From positions 19,551,656 through 19,615,655 of the forward strand of contig NC_012875.2 in assembly GCF_000003195.3 (NCBI RefSeq): 64,000 nucleotides of DNA, in the 5' to 3' direction. The DNA comes from Sorghum bicolor. Taxonomy: Eukaryota; Streptophyta; Magnoliopsida; Poales; Poaceae. Numbering within the stretch: position 1 is the stretch's first letter; every line of letters begins with the position of its first letter. Below the pieces are notes generated by a model that saw nothing but the letters and a program-made list of their open reading frames with translations, made no database searches and was not told the DNA's origin. A program made the position numbers and the translations under genes. Of this stretch, positions 1 to 13,984 are shown one piece after another.

Positions 1-3000
1 CGAAGCAAGATTGCATATGACACACGTCATCTAGGAGTTCCATTGGGTGCGTTCAAATTGATTTCTTAACATATGGTATGTTGCATGCAAACTGTGCAAC
101 TATCTTGCATCAAGATTAGCATTATATCTGAACATACCAAATCGAGCTTCCACTTGAGCCTCTTTAACTACGAGTACCATCGGGTGCGTCTAAAATGGTT
201 TCTTAGCTTATGGTGCATTAGGCATAAACCGTGCACATATATTCTACCAAAACTAACAGTCTCTAAACGAACTGAAGCAAGATTCCATATGACACAAATC
301 ATCAAGGAGTTATATCAGGTGCGTCCTAATTCATTTCTAAGCATATTGTATGTTCCATGCAAACCGTGCATCTATCTTGCATCAAGATTAGCACTATCTC
401 CAAACAGACCGAACTGAGCATCCACTTGAGCCCCTTCACCTAGAAGTACCAACAAGTGTGTCCAAAATGGTTTCTTAGACTAAGGTGCATTAGGTGCAAA
501 CTGTGCACCTATCTTGCACCGAAACTAACAATGTCTCCAAATGGACCAAAGCGAGATTCGAAATGACACACGTCATCAAGGAGTTCCATCGGGTGCATCC
601 AAATTGATTTCCAAGCATATGGTATGTTTCATGCAAACCATGCACCTACCTTGCATAAGGATTAGCACTATCTCCAAACTGACTGAACCAAGCTTTCACT
701 TGAGCCTCTTCACCGAGGTGTACCAAATAGTGCGTCCAAAATGGTTTCTTAGACTATGGTGCATTAGGCACAAACTGTGGACCTATCTTGCACTAAAACT
801 TACAATGTCTACAAACAGACCGAAGCAAGATTCCATATGACACACGTCATTTAGGAGTTCCATTGGGTGCGTCCAAATTGATTTCCAAGCATATGGTATG
901 TTCCTTGCAAATCATGCACCTAACTTGCATCAAGATTAGCACTATATCCAAATAGATCAAACCGAGCTTCCACTTGAGCCTCTTCACCGAAGTACCAACA
1001 GGTGCTTCCAAAATGGTTTCTTAGACTATGGTGCATTAGGCGCAAACCATGCACATATCTTGCACCAAAACTAACACTATTTCTAAACAGACCAAAGCGA
1101 GATTCCATATGACACACGTCATCAAGGAGTTCCATCGGGTGCATCCAATTTGATTTCCAAGCATATGGTATGTTCCATGCAAACCGTGCACCTATCTTGC
1201 ATCAAGATTAGCACTATCTCCAAACAGACCGAACCGAGCTTCCACTTGAGCCTCTTCATCTAGGAGTACAAACAGGTGCGTCAAAAATGGTTTCTTAGAC
1301 TATGGTGCATTAGGCACAAACTATGCACCTATCTTGCCCCGAAACTAACATTGTCTCCAAACAGACCGAAGCGAGATTGCCTATGACACACGTCATCTAG
1401 GAGTTCCATTGGGTGCGTCCAAATTGATTTCTTAACATATAGTACGTTACATACAAACTGTGCAACTATCTTACATCAAGATTAGCACTATATCCGAACA
1501 GACCAAATCAAGCCTCCCACTGAGCCTCTTCAACTACGAGTACCATCGGGTGTGTCTAAAATGGTTTCTTAGCCTATGGTGCACTAGGCGTAAACCGTGC
1601 ACATATCTTCTACCCCAACTAACATTGTCTCTAAACGAACCGAAGCAAGATTCCATATGACACAAATCATCAAGGAGTTATATCAGGTGCGTCCTAATTG
1701 ATTTCTAAGCATATCGTATGTTCCATGCAAACCGTGCATCTATCTTGCATCAAGATTACCACTATGTCCAAACAGACCGAACCGAGCATCCACTTGAGCC
1801 CCTTCATCTAGGAGTACCAACAAGTGCGTCCAAAATGGTTTCTTAGACTATGGTGCATTAGGTGCAAACTGTGCACCTATCTTGCACCGAAACTAACAAT
1901 GTCTCCAAATGGACTGAAGTGAGATTCCAAATGACACACGTCATCAAGGAGTTCCATCGGGTGCATCCAAATTGATTTCCAAGCATATGGTATGTTCCAA
2001 GCAAACCATGTACCTACCTTGCATAAGGATTAGCGCTATCTCCAAACTGACCGAACCAAGCTTCCACTTGAGCCTCTTCACCCAGGAGTACCAAATAGTG
2101 CGTCCAAAATGGTTTCTTAGAATATGGTGCATTAGGCGCAACCTGTGCACCTATCTTGCACTAAAACTTACAATGTCTACAAACGGACCGAAGCAAGATT
2201 CCATATGACACACATCATCTAGGGTTCCATTGGGTGCGTCCAAATTGATTTCTAAGCATATGGTATGTTCCTTGCAAATCATGCACCTATCTTGCATCAA
2301 GATTATTACTATCTCCAAACAGACTGAACCGAGCTTCCACATGAGCCTTTTCATCTAGGGGTACAAACAGGTGCATCAAAAATGGTTTCTTAGACAATTT
2401 TGCATTAGGCACAAACTATGCACGTATCTTGCACCGAAACTAACATTGTCACCAAACAGACCGAAGCGAGATTCCATATGACACACGTCATCTAGGAGTT
2501 CCATTGGGTGCGTCTAAATTGATTTCCTAACATATGGTACGTTCCATGCAAACTGTGCAACTATCTTGCATCAATATTAGCACTATATCTGAACAGACCA
2601 AATCGAGCCTCCACTTGAGCCTCTCCAACTACGAGTACCATCGGATGCGTCTAAAATGGTTTCTTAGCCTATGGTGCATTAGGCGTAAACCATGCACATA
2701 TCTTCTATCAAAACTAACAGTCTCTAGTCAAACCGAAGCAAGATTCCATATGACACACATCATCAAGGAGTTATATCAGGTGCGTCCTAATTGATTTTTG
2801 ACCATATGGTATGTTCCATGCAGACTGTGCATCTATCTTGCATCAAGATTAGCACTATCTCCAAACAGACCAAACTGAGCTTTCACTTGAGCCCCTTGAC
2901 CTAGGAGTACCGTCAGGTGCGTCCAAAATGGTTTCTTATCCTATAGTGCATTAGGTGCAAACCGTGCACCTATCTAGCACCGAAACTAACACTGACTCTA

Positions 3001-5104
3001 AACGGACTGAAGTGAGATTCCATGACACATGTCATCTAGGAGTTCCATCTGGTGCGTCCAATTTGATTTCTAAGCATGTGGTATGTTCCATGCAAATCGT
3101 GCACCTATCTTGCATCAAGATTAGCACTATCTCTAAACAGATCGAACCGAGCCTCCACTTGAGCCTCTTCACCTAGGAGTACCAACAGGTGCTTCCAAAA
3201 TGGTTTCTTAGACTTTGGTGCATTAGGCGCAAACCGTGCACATATCTTGCACTAAAACTAATACTGTCTCTATGCACAACAAAGCGAGATTCTTTATGAC
3301 ACACGTCATCATGGAGTTCTATCGGGTGTGTCCAAATTAATTTCTAAGCATATGGTACGTTCCATGCAAACTGTGCAACTATCTTGCATCAAGATTAGCA
3401 CTATATCTGAACAGACCAAATCGAGCCTCCACTTGAGCCTCTTCAACTACGAGTACCATCGGATGCGTCTAAAATGGTTTCTTAGCCTATGGTGCATTAG
3501 GCGTAAACCATGCACATATCTTCTATCAAAACTAACAGTCTCTAGTCAAACCGAAGCAAGATTCCATATGACACACATCATCAAGGAGTTATATCAGGTG
3601 CGTCCTAATTGATTTTTGACCATATGGTATGTTCCATGCAGACTGTGCATCTATCTTGCATCAAGATTAGCACTATCTCCAAACAGACCAAACTGAGCTT
3701 TCACTTGAGCCCCTTGACCTAAGAGTTCCATTGGGTGCGTCCAAAATGGTTTCTTATCCTATAGTGCATTAGGTGCAAACCGTGCACCTATCTAGCACCG
3801 AAACTAACTCTGTCTCGAAACGGACCGAAGTGAGATTCCATATGACACATGTCATCTAGGAGTTCCATCTGGTGCGTCCAATTTGATTTCTAAGCATATG
3901 GCATGCAAATCGTGCACCTATCTTGCATCAAGATTAGCACTATCTCTAAACAGATCGAACCGAGCCTCCACTTGAGCCTCTTCACCTAGGAGTACCAACA
4001 TGTGCTTCCAAAATGGTTTCTTAGACTTTGGTGCATTAGGCACAAACCATGCACGTATCTTGCACTGAAACTAATACTGTCTCTATGCACACCAAAGCGA
4101 GATTCTTTATGACACACGTCATCATGGAGTTCTATCGGGTGTGTCCAAATTAATTTCTAAGCATATGGTATGTTCCATGCAGACCGTGCATCTACCTTGC
4201 ATCGAGATTAGCAATATCTCCAAACAGATCAAACCGAGCTTCCACTTGAGCCTCTTCACGGAAGTACCAATAGGTGCTTCCAAAATGGTTTCTTAGACTA
4301 TGGTGCATTAGGCGCAAACCATGCACATATATTGCACCGAAACTAACACTGTTTCTAAACAGACCAAAGTGAGATTCCATATGACACATGGCATCAAGGA
4401 GTTCCATCGGGTGCATCCAAATTGATTTCCAAGCATGTGGTATGTTCCATGCAAACCGTGCACCTATCTTGCATCAAGATTAGCACTATCTCCAAATAGA
4501 CCGAACCGAGCTTCCACTTGAGCCTCTTCATCTAGGAGTACAAACAGGTGTGTCAATAATGGTTTCTTAGACTATGGTGCATTAGGCACAAACTATGCAC
4601 CTATCTTGCACCGAAACTAACAATGTCTCCAAATGGACCAAAGCGAGATTCGAAATGACACACGTCATCAAGGAGTTCCATTGGGTGCGTTCAAATTGAT
4701 TTCCAAGCATATGGTATGTTTCATGCAAACCATGCACCTACCTTGCATAAGGATTAGCACTATCTCCAAACTGACTGAACCAAGCTTTCACTTGAGCCTC
4801 TTCACCGAGGTGTACCAAATAGTGCGTCCAAAATGGTTTCTTAGACTATGGTGCATTAGGCACAAACTGTGGACCTATCTTGCACTAAAACTTACAATGT
4901 CTACAAACAGACCGAAGCAAGATTCCATATGACACACGTCATTTAGGAGTTCCATTGGGTGCGTCCAAATTGATTTCCAAGCATATGGTATGTTCCTTGC
5001 AAATCATGCACCTAACTTGCATCAAGATTAGCACTATATCCAAATAGATCAAACCGAGCTTCCACTTGAGCCTCTTCACCGAAGTACCAACAGTTGCTTC
5101 CAAA

Positions 5105-5184
5105 ATGTTTCTTAGACTATGTGCATTAGTCGTTACGACCGCCTATACAAAATGGATGGCTCCCGACGTGCCGTCTGTCGTCTC
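5105..5184. other. Degraded satellite at contig edge
   Basis: From about 5105 the satellite shows single-base losses (for example one G missing after AAAAT) and then diverges into unrecognisable sequence up to the N run. This looks like low-quality sequence at a contig end rather than biology. Confidence 0.6.
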
Positions 5185-6002
5185 NNNNNNNNNNNNNNNN
5201 NNNNNNNNNNNNNNNNNNNNNNNNNNNNNNNNNNNNNNNNNNNNNNNNNNNNNNNNNNNNNNNNNNNNNNNNNNNNNNNNNNNNNNNNNNNNNNNNNNNN
5301 NNNNNNNNNNNNNNNNNNNNNNNNNNNNNNNNNNNNNNNNNNNNNNNNNNNNNNNNNNNNNNNNNNNNNNNNNNNNNNNNNNNNNNNNNNNNNNNNNNNN
5401 NNNNNNNNNNNNNNNNNNNNNNNNNNNNNNNNNNNNNNNNNNNNNNNNNNNNNNNNNNNNNNNNNNNNNNNNNNNNNNNNNNNNNNNNNNNNNNNNNNNN
5501 NNNNNNNNNNNNNNNNNNNNNNNNNNNNNNNNNNNNNNNNNNNNNNNNNNNNNNNNNNNNNNNNNNNNNNNNNNNNNNNNNNNNNNNNNNNNNNNNNNNN
5601 NNNNNNNNNNNNNNNNNNNNNNNNNNNNNNNNNNNNNNNNNNNNNNNNNNNNNNNNNNNNNNNNNNNNNNNNNNNNNNNNNNNNNNNNNNNNNNNNNNNN
5701 NNNNNNNNNNNNNNNNNNNNNNNNNNNNNNNNNNNNNNNNNNNNNNNNNNNNNNNNNNNNNNNNNNNNNNNNNNNNNNNNNNNNNNNNNNNNNNNNNNNN
5801 NNNNNNNNNNNNNNNNNNNNNNNNNNNNNNNNNNNNNNNNNNNNNNNNNNNNNNNNNNNNNNNNNNNNNNNNNNNNNNNNNNNNNNNNNNNNNNNNNNNN
5901 NNNNNNNNNNNNNNNNNNNNNNNNNNNNNNNNNNNNNNNNNNNNNNNNNNNNNNNNNNNNNNNNNNNNNNNNNNNNNNNNNNNNNNNNNNNNNNNNNNNN
6001 NN
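5185..6002. other. Assembly gap (818 N)
   Basis: Run of 818 N. Satellite flanks it on both sides. The length is not a round default, so it may be an estimated gap size. Confidence 0.99.
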
Positions 6003-6487
6003 TGCATCAAGATTAGCACTATCTCTAAACAGACCAAACCGAGCCTCCACTTGAGCCTCTTCACCTAGGAGTACCAACAGGTGCTTCCAAAATAGTTTCT
6101 TAGACTTTGGTGCATTAGGCGCAAACCGTGCACATATCTTGCACCAAAACTAATACTGTCTCTAAGCACACTAAAGCGAGATTCCATATGACACATGTCA
6201 TCAAGGAGTTCTATTGGGTGTGTCCAAATTAATTTCTAAGCATATGGTATGTTCAATGCAGACCATGCATCTATCTTGCATCAACATTAGCACTATCTCC
6301 AAATAGACGAAACCGAGCTTTCACTTGAGCCTTTTACCTAGGAGTACCATCAGGTGCGTCTAAAATGGTTTCTTAGCCTATGCTGAATTATGTGCAAACC
6401 TTACACCTATCTTGCACCAAAACTAACACAGTCTCCAAACAGACCAAAGCAAGATTTCGTATGACACACGTCATCTATGAGGTCCAT

Positions 6488-6507
6488 CAAGATTAGCACC
6501 TATCTTG
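6488..6507. repeat. 20-bp hairpin insertion in a satellite monomer
   Basis: CAAGAT-TAGCACCT-ATCTTG is inserted between TCCAT and the expected GCGTCC of an A-type monomer. The arms are perfect inverted repeats of 6 bp. The same insertion occurs at 8558-8577, 2,070 bp away, so it was copied with the array after it arose. Confidence 0.8.
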
Positions 6508-7038
6508 CGTCCAAATTGATTTCTTAACATATGGTACGTTGCATGCAAACTGTGCAACTATCTTGCATCAAGATTAGCACTATATCCGAACAGACCAAAT
6601 TGAGCCTCCACTTGAGCCTCTTCAAATACGAGTACCATCGGGTGCGTCTAAAATGGTTTCTTAGCCTATTGTGCATTAGGCGTAAACAGTGCACATATCT
6701 TCTACCAAAACTAACTCTGTCTCTAAATGAACCGAAGCAAGATTCCATATGACACATCATCAAGGAGTTATATCGGGTGCGTCCTAATTGATTTCTGAGC
6801 ATATCGTATGTTCCAAGCAAACCGTGCATTTATTTTGCACCAAGATTAGCACTATCTCCAAATAGACCAAACCGAGCTTTCACTTGAGCCCCTTGACCTA
6901 GGAGTATCATCGGGTGCGTCCAAAATGGTTTCTTATCCTATGGTGCATTAGGTGCAAACCGGTTACCTATCTTGCACCAAAACTAACACTGTCTCTAAAC
7001 GGACCGAAGTGAGATTCCATACGACACATGTCATATAG

Positions 7039-7176
7039 GAGTGCCGTAAGGCGTCTAAAGCGTTTTGCGCAGCTTGTGATATGGTCTCATGTAAGATCGC
7101 GGCACATGTTAAGACTTCATTGATTGGCTTTGGACTTTACCCCGACTGGAACGCGCCGAACAAAAAAGCCTTTTCT
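7039..7176. other. Degraded sequence left of second gap
   Basis: Satellite identity is lost after about 7038 and the 138 bases up to the N run match neither monomer type. The right edge, 7277 to about 7330, is a noisy satellite monomer with scattered indels. Probably contig-end error. Confidence 0.55.
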
Positions 7177-7276
7177 NNNNNNNNNNNNNNNNNNNNNNNN
7201 NNNNNNNNNNNNNNNNNNNNNNNNNNNNNNNNNNNNNNNNNNNNNNNNNNNNNNNNNNNNNNNNNNNNNNNNNNNN
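7177..7276. other. Assembly gap (100 N)
   Basis: Exactly 100 N, a usual default for a gap of unknown size, inside the satellite. Confidence 0.99.
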
Positions 7277-10200
7277 TGATATACAATGTTAAGACCAGCA
7301 CAGCCTCTTCACTGCGAGTACCATACGGGTGTGTCTAAAATGGTTTCTTAGCCTATGGTGCATTAGGCGTAAACCGTGCACATATCTTCTACCAAAACTA
7401 ACATTGTCTCTAAACAAACCGAAGCAAGATTCCATATGACACAAATCATCAAGGAGTTATATCAGGTGCGTCCTAATTGATTTCTAAGCATATCGTATGT
7501 TCCATGCAAACCGTGCATCTATCTTGCATCAAGATTACCACTATGTCCAAACAGACCGAACCGAGCATCCACTTGAGCCCCTTCACCTAGGAGTACCAAC
7601 AAGTGCGTCCAAAATGGTTTCTTAGACTATGGTGCATTAGGTGCAAACTGTGCACCTATCTTGCACCGAAACTAACAATGTCTCCAAATGGACTGAAGTG
7701 AGATTCCAAATGACACACGTCATCAAGGAGTTCCATCGGGTGCATCCAAATTGATTTCCAAGCATATGGTATGTTCCAAGCAAACCATGTACCTACCTTG
7801 CATAAGGATTAGCACTATCTCCAAACTGACCAAACCAAGCTTCCACTTGAGCCTCTTCACCCAGGAGTACCAAATAGTGCGTCCAAAATAGTTTCTTAGA
7901 CTATAGTGCATTAGGCGCAAACTGTGCACCTATCTTGCACTAAAACATACAATGTCTACAAACGGACTGAAGCAAGATTCCATATGACACACGTCATCTA
8001 GGAGTTCTATTGGGTGCGTCCAAATTAATTTCTAAGCATATGGTATGTTCCTTGCAAATCATGCACCTATCTTGCATCAAGATTAGCACTATGTCCAAAC
8101 AAATCAAACCGAGCCTCCACTTGAGCCTCTTCACCTAGGAGTACCAACAGGTGCTTCCAAAATAGTTTCTTAGACTTTGGTGCATTAGGCGCAAACCGTG
8201 CACATATCTTGCACCAAAACTAATACTGTCTCTAAGCACACTAAAGCGAGATTCCATATGACACATGTCATCAAGGAGTTCTATTGGGTGTGTCCAAATT
8301 AATTTCTAAGCATATGGTATGTTCAATGCAGACCATGCATCTATCTTGCATCAACATTAGCACTATCTCCAAATAGACGAAACCGAGCTTTCACTTGAGC
8401 CTTTTACCTAGGAGTACCATCAGGTGCGTCTAAAATGGTTTCTTAGCCTATGCTGAATTATGTGCAAACCTTACACCTATCTTGCACCAAAACTAACACA
8501 GTCTCCAAACAGACCAAAGCAAGATTTCGTATGACACACGTCATCTATGAGGTCCATCAAGATTAGCACCTATCTTGCGTCCAAATTGATTTCTTAACAT
8601 ATGGTACGTTGCATGCAAACTGTGCAACTATCTTGCATCAAGATTAGCACTATATCTGAACATACCAAATCGAGCTTCCACTTGAGCCTCTTTAACTACG
8701 AGTACCATCGGGTGCGTCTAAAATGGTTTCTTAGCCTATGGTGCATTAGGCACAAACCGTGCACATATCTTCTACCAAAACTAACAGTCTCTAAACGAAC
8801 TGAAGCAAGATTCCATATGACACAAATCATCAAGGAGTTATATCAGGTGCGTCCTAATTCATTTCTAAGCATATCGTATGTTCCATGCAAACCGTGCATC
8901 TATCTTGCATCAAGATTAGCACTATCTCCAAACAGACCGAACCAAGAATCCACTTGAGCCCCTTCACCTAGGAGTACCAACAAGTGCGTCAAAATGGTTT
9001 CTTAGACTATGGTGCATTAGGTGCAAACTGTGCACCTCTCTTGCACCGAAACTAACAATGTCTCCAAATGCACCAAAGCGAGATTCCATATGACACACGT
9101 CATCAAGGAGTTCCATCGGGTGCATTCTAATTGATTTCCAAGCATTTGGTATGTTCCATGCAAACCATGCACCTACCTTGCATAAGGATTAGCACTATCT
9201 CCAAACTGACCAAACCAAGCTTCCACTTGAGCCTCTTCACCCAGGAGTACCAAATAGTGCGTCCAAAATAGTTTCTTAGACTATAGTGCATTAGGCGCAA
9301 ACTGTGCACCTATCTTGCACTAAAACATACAATGTCTACAAACGGACTGAAGCAAGATTCCATATGACACACGTCATCTAGGAGTTCTATTGGGTGCGTC
9401 CAAATTAATTTCTAAGCATATGGTATGTTCCTTGCAAATCATGCACCTATCTTGCATCAAGATTAGCACTATGTCCAAACAAATCAAACCGAGCTTCCAC
9501 TTGAGCCTCATCACCGAAGTACCAACAGGTGCTTCCAAAATGGTTTCTTAGACTATGGTGCATTAGGCGCAAACGATGCACGTAGGTTGCACCGAAACTA
9601 ACACTATTTCTAAATAGACAAAAGCGAGATTCCATATGACACACGTCATCATGGAGTTCCATCGGGTGCATCCAAATTGATTTCCAAGCATATGGTATGT
9701 TCCAAGCTAACCGTGCACCTATCTTGAATCAAGATTAGAACTATCTCCAAACAGACCGAACCGAGCTTCCACTTGAGCCTCTTCATCTAGGAGTACAAAC
9801 AGGTGCGTCAAAAATGGTTTCTTAGACTATGGTGCATTTGGCACAAACTATGCACCTATCTTGCACCGAAACTAACATTGTCACCAAACAGACCGAAGCG
9901 AGATTTCATATGACACACGTCATCTAGGAGTTCCATTGGGTGCGTCCAAATTGATTTCTTAACATATGGTACGTTGCATGCAAACTGTGCAACTATATTG
10001 AATCAAGATTGGCACTATATCCGAACAAATCGAGCCTCCACTTGAGCCTCTTCAACTACGAATACCATCGAGTGCGTCCTAATTAGGCGTAAACCGTGCA
10101 CATATCTTCTACAAAAACTAACAATGTCTCTAAACGATCCAAAGCAAGATTCCATATGACACACTTCATCAAGGAGTTATATCAGGTGCGTCCTAATTGA

Positions 10201-13200
10201 TTTCTTAGCATATCGTATGTTCCATGCAAACCGTACATCTATATTGCATCAAGATCAGCACTATCTCCAAATAGACCAAACTGAGCTTTCACTTGAGCCC
10301 ATTGACCTAGGAGTACCATCAGGTGCGTCCAAAATGGTTTCTTATCCTATGGTGCATTAGGTGCAAACCGGTTACCTATCTTGCACCGAAACTAACACTA
10401 TCTAGGAGTTCCATCTGGTGCGTCTAAATTGATTTATGAGCATATGGTATGTTCCATGCAAATGGTGCACCTATCTTGCATCAAGATTAGCACTATCTCT
10501 AAACAGACCAAACCGAGCCTCCACTTGAGCCTCTTCACCTAGGAGTACCAACAGGTGCTTCCAAAATAGTTTCTTAGACTTTGGTGCATTAGGCGCAAAC
10601 CGTGCACATATCTTGCACCAAAACTAATACTGTCTCTAAGCACACTAAAGCGAGATTCCATATGACACATGTCATCAAGGAGTTCTATTGGGTGTGTCCA
10701 AATTAATTTCTAAGCATATGGTATGTTCAATGCAGACCATGCATCTATCTTGCATCAAGATTAGCAATATCTCCAAACAGATCAAACCGAGCTTCTACTT
10801 GAGCCTTTTACCTAGGAGTACCATCAGGTGCGTCTAAAATGGTTTCTTAGCCTATGCTGAATTATGTGCAAACCTTACACCTATCTTGCACCAAAACTAA
10901 CACTGTTTCTAAACTGACCAAAGCGAGATTCCATATGACACACGTCATCAAGGAGTTCCATCGGGTGCATCCAAATTGATTTCCAAGCATATGGTATGTT
11001 CCATGCAAACCGTGCACCTATCTTGCAATTAAGATTAGCACTATGTACAAAAAGACCGAACTGTGCTTCCACTTGAGCCTCTTCATCAAGGAGTACAAAC
11101 AGGTGCGTGAAAATGGTTTCTTAGACTATGGTGCATTAGGCACAAACTACACACCTATCTTGCACCGAAACTAACATTGTCTCCAAACTGACCGAAGCGA
11201 GATTCCATATGACACACGTCATCTAGGAATTCCATTGGGTGCATCCAAATTGATTTCTTAACATATGGTACGTTCTATGCAAACTGTGCAACTATCTTGC
11301 ATCAAGATTAGCACTATATCTGAACATACCAAATCGAGCCTCCACTTGAGCCTCTTCAACTATGAGTACCATCGGATGCGTCTAAAATGGTTTCTTAGCC
11401 TATGGTGCATTAGGCGTAAACCGTGTACATATGTTCTACCAAAACTAACAGTCTCTAGTCAAACCGAAGCAAGATTCCATATGACACACATCATCAAGGA
11501 GTTATATCAGGTGCGTCCTAATTGATTTCTAACCATATGGTACGTTCCATGCACACTGTGCATCTATCTTGCATCAAGATTAGCACTATCTTCAAACAGA
11601 CCAAACTGAGCTTTCACTTGAGCCCCTTGACCTAAGAGTTCCATTGGGTGCGTCCAAAATGGTTTCTTATCCTATAGTACATTAGGTGCAAACCGTGCAC
11701 CTATCTAGCACCGAAACTAACTCTGTCTCTAAACGGACCGAAGTGAGATTCCATATGACACATGTCATCTAGGAGTTCCATCTGGTGCGTCCAATTTGAT
11801 TTCTAAGCATATGGCATGCAAATCGTGCACCTATCTTGCATCAAGATTAGCACTATCTCTAAACAGATCGAACCGAGCCTCCACTTGAGCCTCTTCACCT
11901 AGGAGTACCAACATGTGCTTCCAAAATGGTTTCTTAGACTTTGGTGCATTAGGCGCAAACCATGCACGTATCTTGCACTGAAACTAATACTCTCTCTATG
12001 CACACCAAAGCGATATTCTTTATGACACACGTCATCATGGAGTTCTATCGGGTGTGTCAAAATTAATTTCTAAGCATATGGTACGTTCCATGCAGACCGT
12101 GCATCTACCTTGCATCGAGATTAGCAATATCTCCAAACAGATCAAACCGAGCTTCCACCTGAGCCTCTTCACGGAAGTACCAACAGGTGCTTCCAAAATG
12201 GTTTCTTAGACTTTGGTGCATTAGGCGCAAACCATGCACATATATTGCACCGAAACTAACACTGTTTCTAAACAGACCAAAGTGAGATTCCATATGACAC
12301 ACGTCATCAAGGAGTTCCATCGGGTGCATCCAAATTGATTTCCAAGCATATGGTATGTTCCATGCAAACCGTGCACCTATCTTGCAATTAAGATTAGCAC
12401 TATGTACAAACATACCGAACTGTGCTTCCACTTGAGCCTCTTCATCAAGGAGTACAAATAGGTGCGTGAAAAATGGTTTCTTAGACTATGGTGCATTAGG
12501 CACAAACTATGCACCTATCTTGCACCAAAACTAACATTGTCTCCAAACAGACCGAAGCGAGATTCCATATGACACACGTCATCTAGGAATTCCATTGGGT
12601 GCATCCAAATTGATTTCTTAACATATGGTATGTTCCATGCAAACTGTGCAACTATCTTGCATCAAGATTAGCACTATATCTGAACAAACCAAATCGAGCC
12701 TCCACTTGAGCCTCTTCCACTACGAGTACCATCGGATGCGTCTAAAGTGGTTTCTTAGCCTATGGTGCATTAGGCGTAAACCGTGCACATATCTTCTTCC
12801 AAAACTAACTGTCTCTAGTCAAATCGAAGCAAGATTCCATATGACACACATCATCAAGGAGTTATATCAGGTGCGTCCTAATTGTTTTCTAACCATATGG
12901 TACGTTTCATGCAGACTGTGCATCGATCTTGCATCAAGATTAGCACTATCTCCAAACAGACCAAACTGAGCTTTCACTTGAGCCCCTTGACCTAGGAGTA
13001 CCATTGGGTGCGTCCAAAATGGTTTCTTATCCTATAGTGCATTAGGTGCAAACCGTGCACCTATCTAGCACCGAAACTAACACTATCTCTAAACGGACCG
13101 AAGTGAGATTCCATATGACACATGTCATCTAGGAGTTCCATCTGGTGCATCCAATTTCATTTCTATGCATATGGTATGTTCCATGCAAATCGTGCAACTA

Positions 13201-13354
13201 TCTTGCATCAAGATTAGCACTATCTCTAAACAGATCGAACCGAGCCTCCACTTGAGCCTCTTCACCTAGGAGTACCAACATGTGCTTCCAAAATGGTTCT
13301 TAGACTTTGGTGCATTAGGCGCAAACCGTGCACATATCTTGCACTGAAACTAAT

Positions 13355-13359
13355 ACTGT
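13355..13359. repeat. Target-site duplication ACTGT, left copy
   Basis: ACTGT directly precedes the 5' LTR and is repeated at 23775-23779 directly after the 3' LTR. The uninterrupted satellite reads ...TAATACTGTCTCTATGC, so this is a 5-bp integration duplication. Confidence 0.93.
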
Positions 13360-13984
13360 TGAAAGCCCTAGTTTGGTTTTGGATAATTGATGAAACCCTA
13401 GTACTAACCTCTATACTAAGTGTTTGTAGACTTAATGAGGTTGGTACATGCCAAGTGATGAAGCAAGTGATGACCATGGTGATGATATTGATGACCACAA
13501 GGTGATCAAGTGCTCAACTTGGAAAAGAAGAAAGAGAGAAACAAAACCCTATGGAGATCAAGGCAAAGGTATTGCTTAGGGTTTTGGTTTTGGTGATCAA
13601 GACACCATAGAGGGTGTGATCACATTTAGGATAGATAGCCGTACTATAAAGAGGGGAATTCTTTGGCTAAGCGGTTATCAAGTGCCACTAGGTGTCATTG
13701 TTCATGTGCATGCATTTAGAACCTATTAAGCTAACTTAACTCCTTCGAAGAAAATGATTGTGAAAATGCTAACACACGTGCACAAGTTGGTTTACACTTT
13801 GTGGTGTTGGCACACTTTGAGAAGGAGGTGGAGTTTGAAAGGTAGAGAGAGAGGATGGGTTCCTCTCTCCCTCTCGCCGAGCTTGCAAGGCGGGATTCGG
13901 CGCTTTTCGAGAAAATGAAGTGCATATTTTCTATTGCGCCGGTGGGAAATTTGGAGAAGTTGCGGGAGTGTTTCTCGCTGAGAA

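Larger units (their letters stand above)
1..13359 (+). repeat. Centromere-type satellite array, segment 1
   Basis: Tandem repeat of a roughly 137-bp monomer. Type A monomers contain ATCTTGCATCAAGAT and GAGCTTCCACTTGAGCC; type B monomers contain GGTTTCTTAGACTATGG and end in GATTCCATATGACACACG. They alternate, so the marker GATTCCATATGACACA recurs every 272-275 bp. A diagnostic variant (TGTGCAACTATC) marks one position of the higher-order repeat and occurs at 96, 1462, 2557, 3375, 6554, 8624, 9989, 11288 and 12648. This gives units of 1366, 1095 (8-mer), 818 (6-mer), then 1365, 1299 (internal deletions) and 1360 bp, with the middle part interrupted by gaps. Similarity to the Andropogoneae CEN38/SCEN satellite is from memory, not from a search. 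No gene is seen in it; open frames of 60-130 aa recur with the repeat. Confidence 0.88.

Noticed and set aside
5066..6077. Open frames of more than 300 codons across the N run
   Set aside because: They consist almost wholly of unknown residues from the assembly gap.
1..13359. CRISPR array as an explanation for the regular repeats
   Set aside because: Units are contiguous, about 137 bp long and diverged, with no unique spacers, in an evident plant context.
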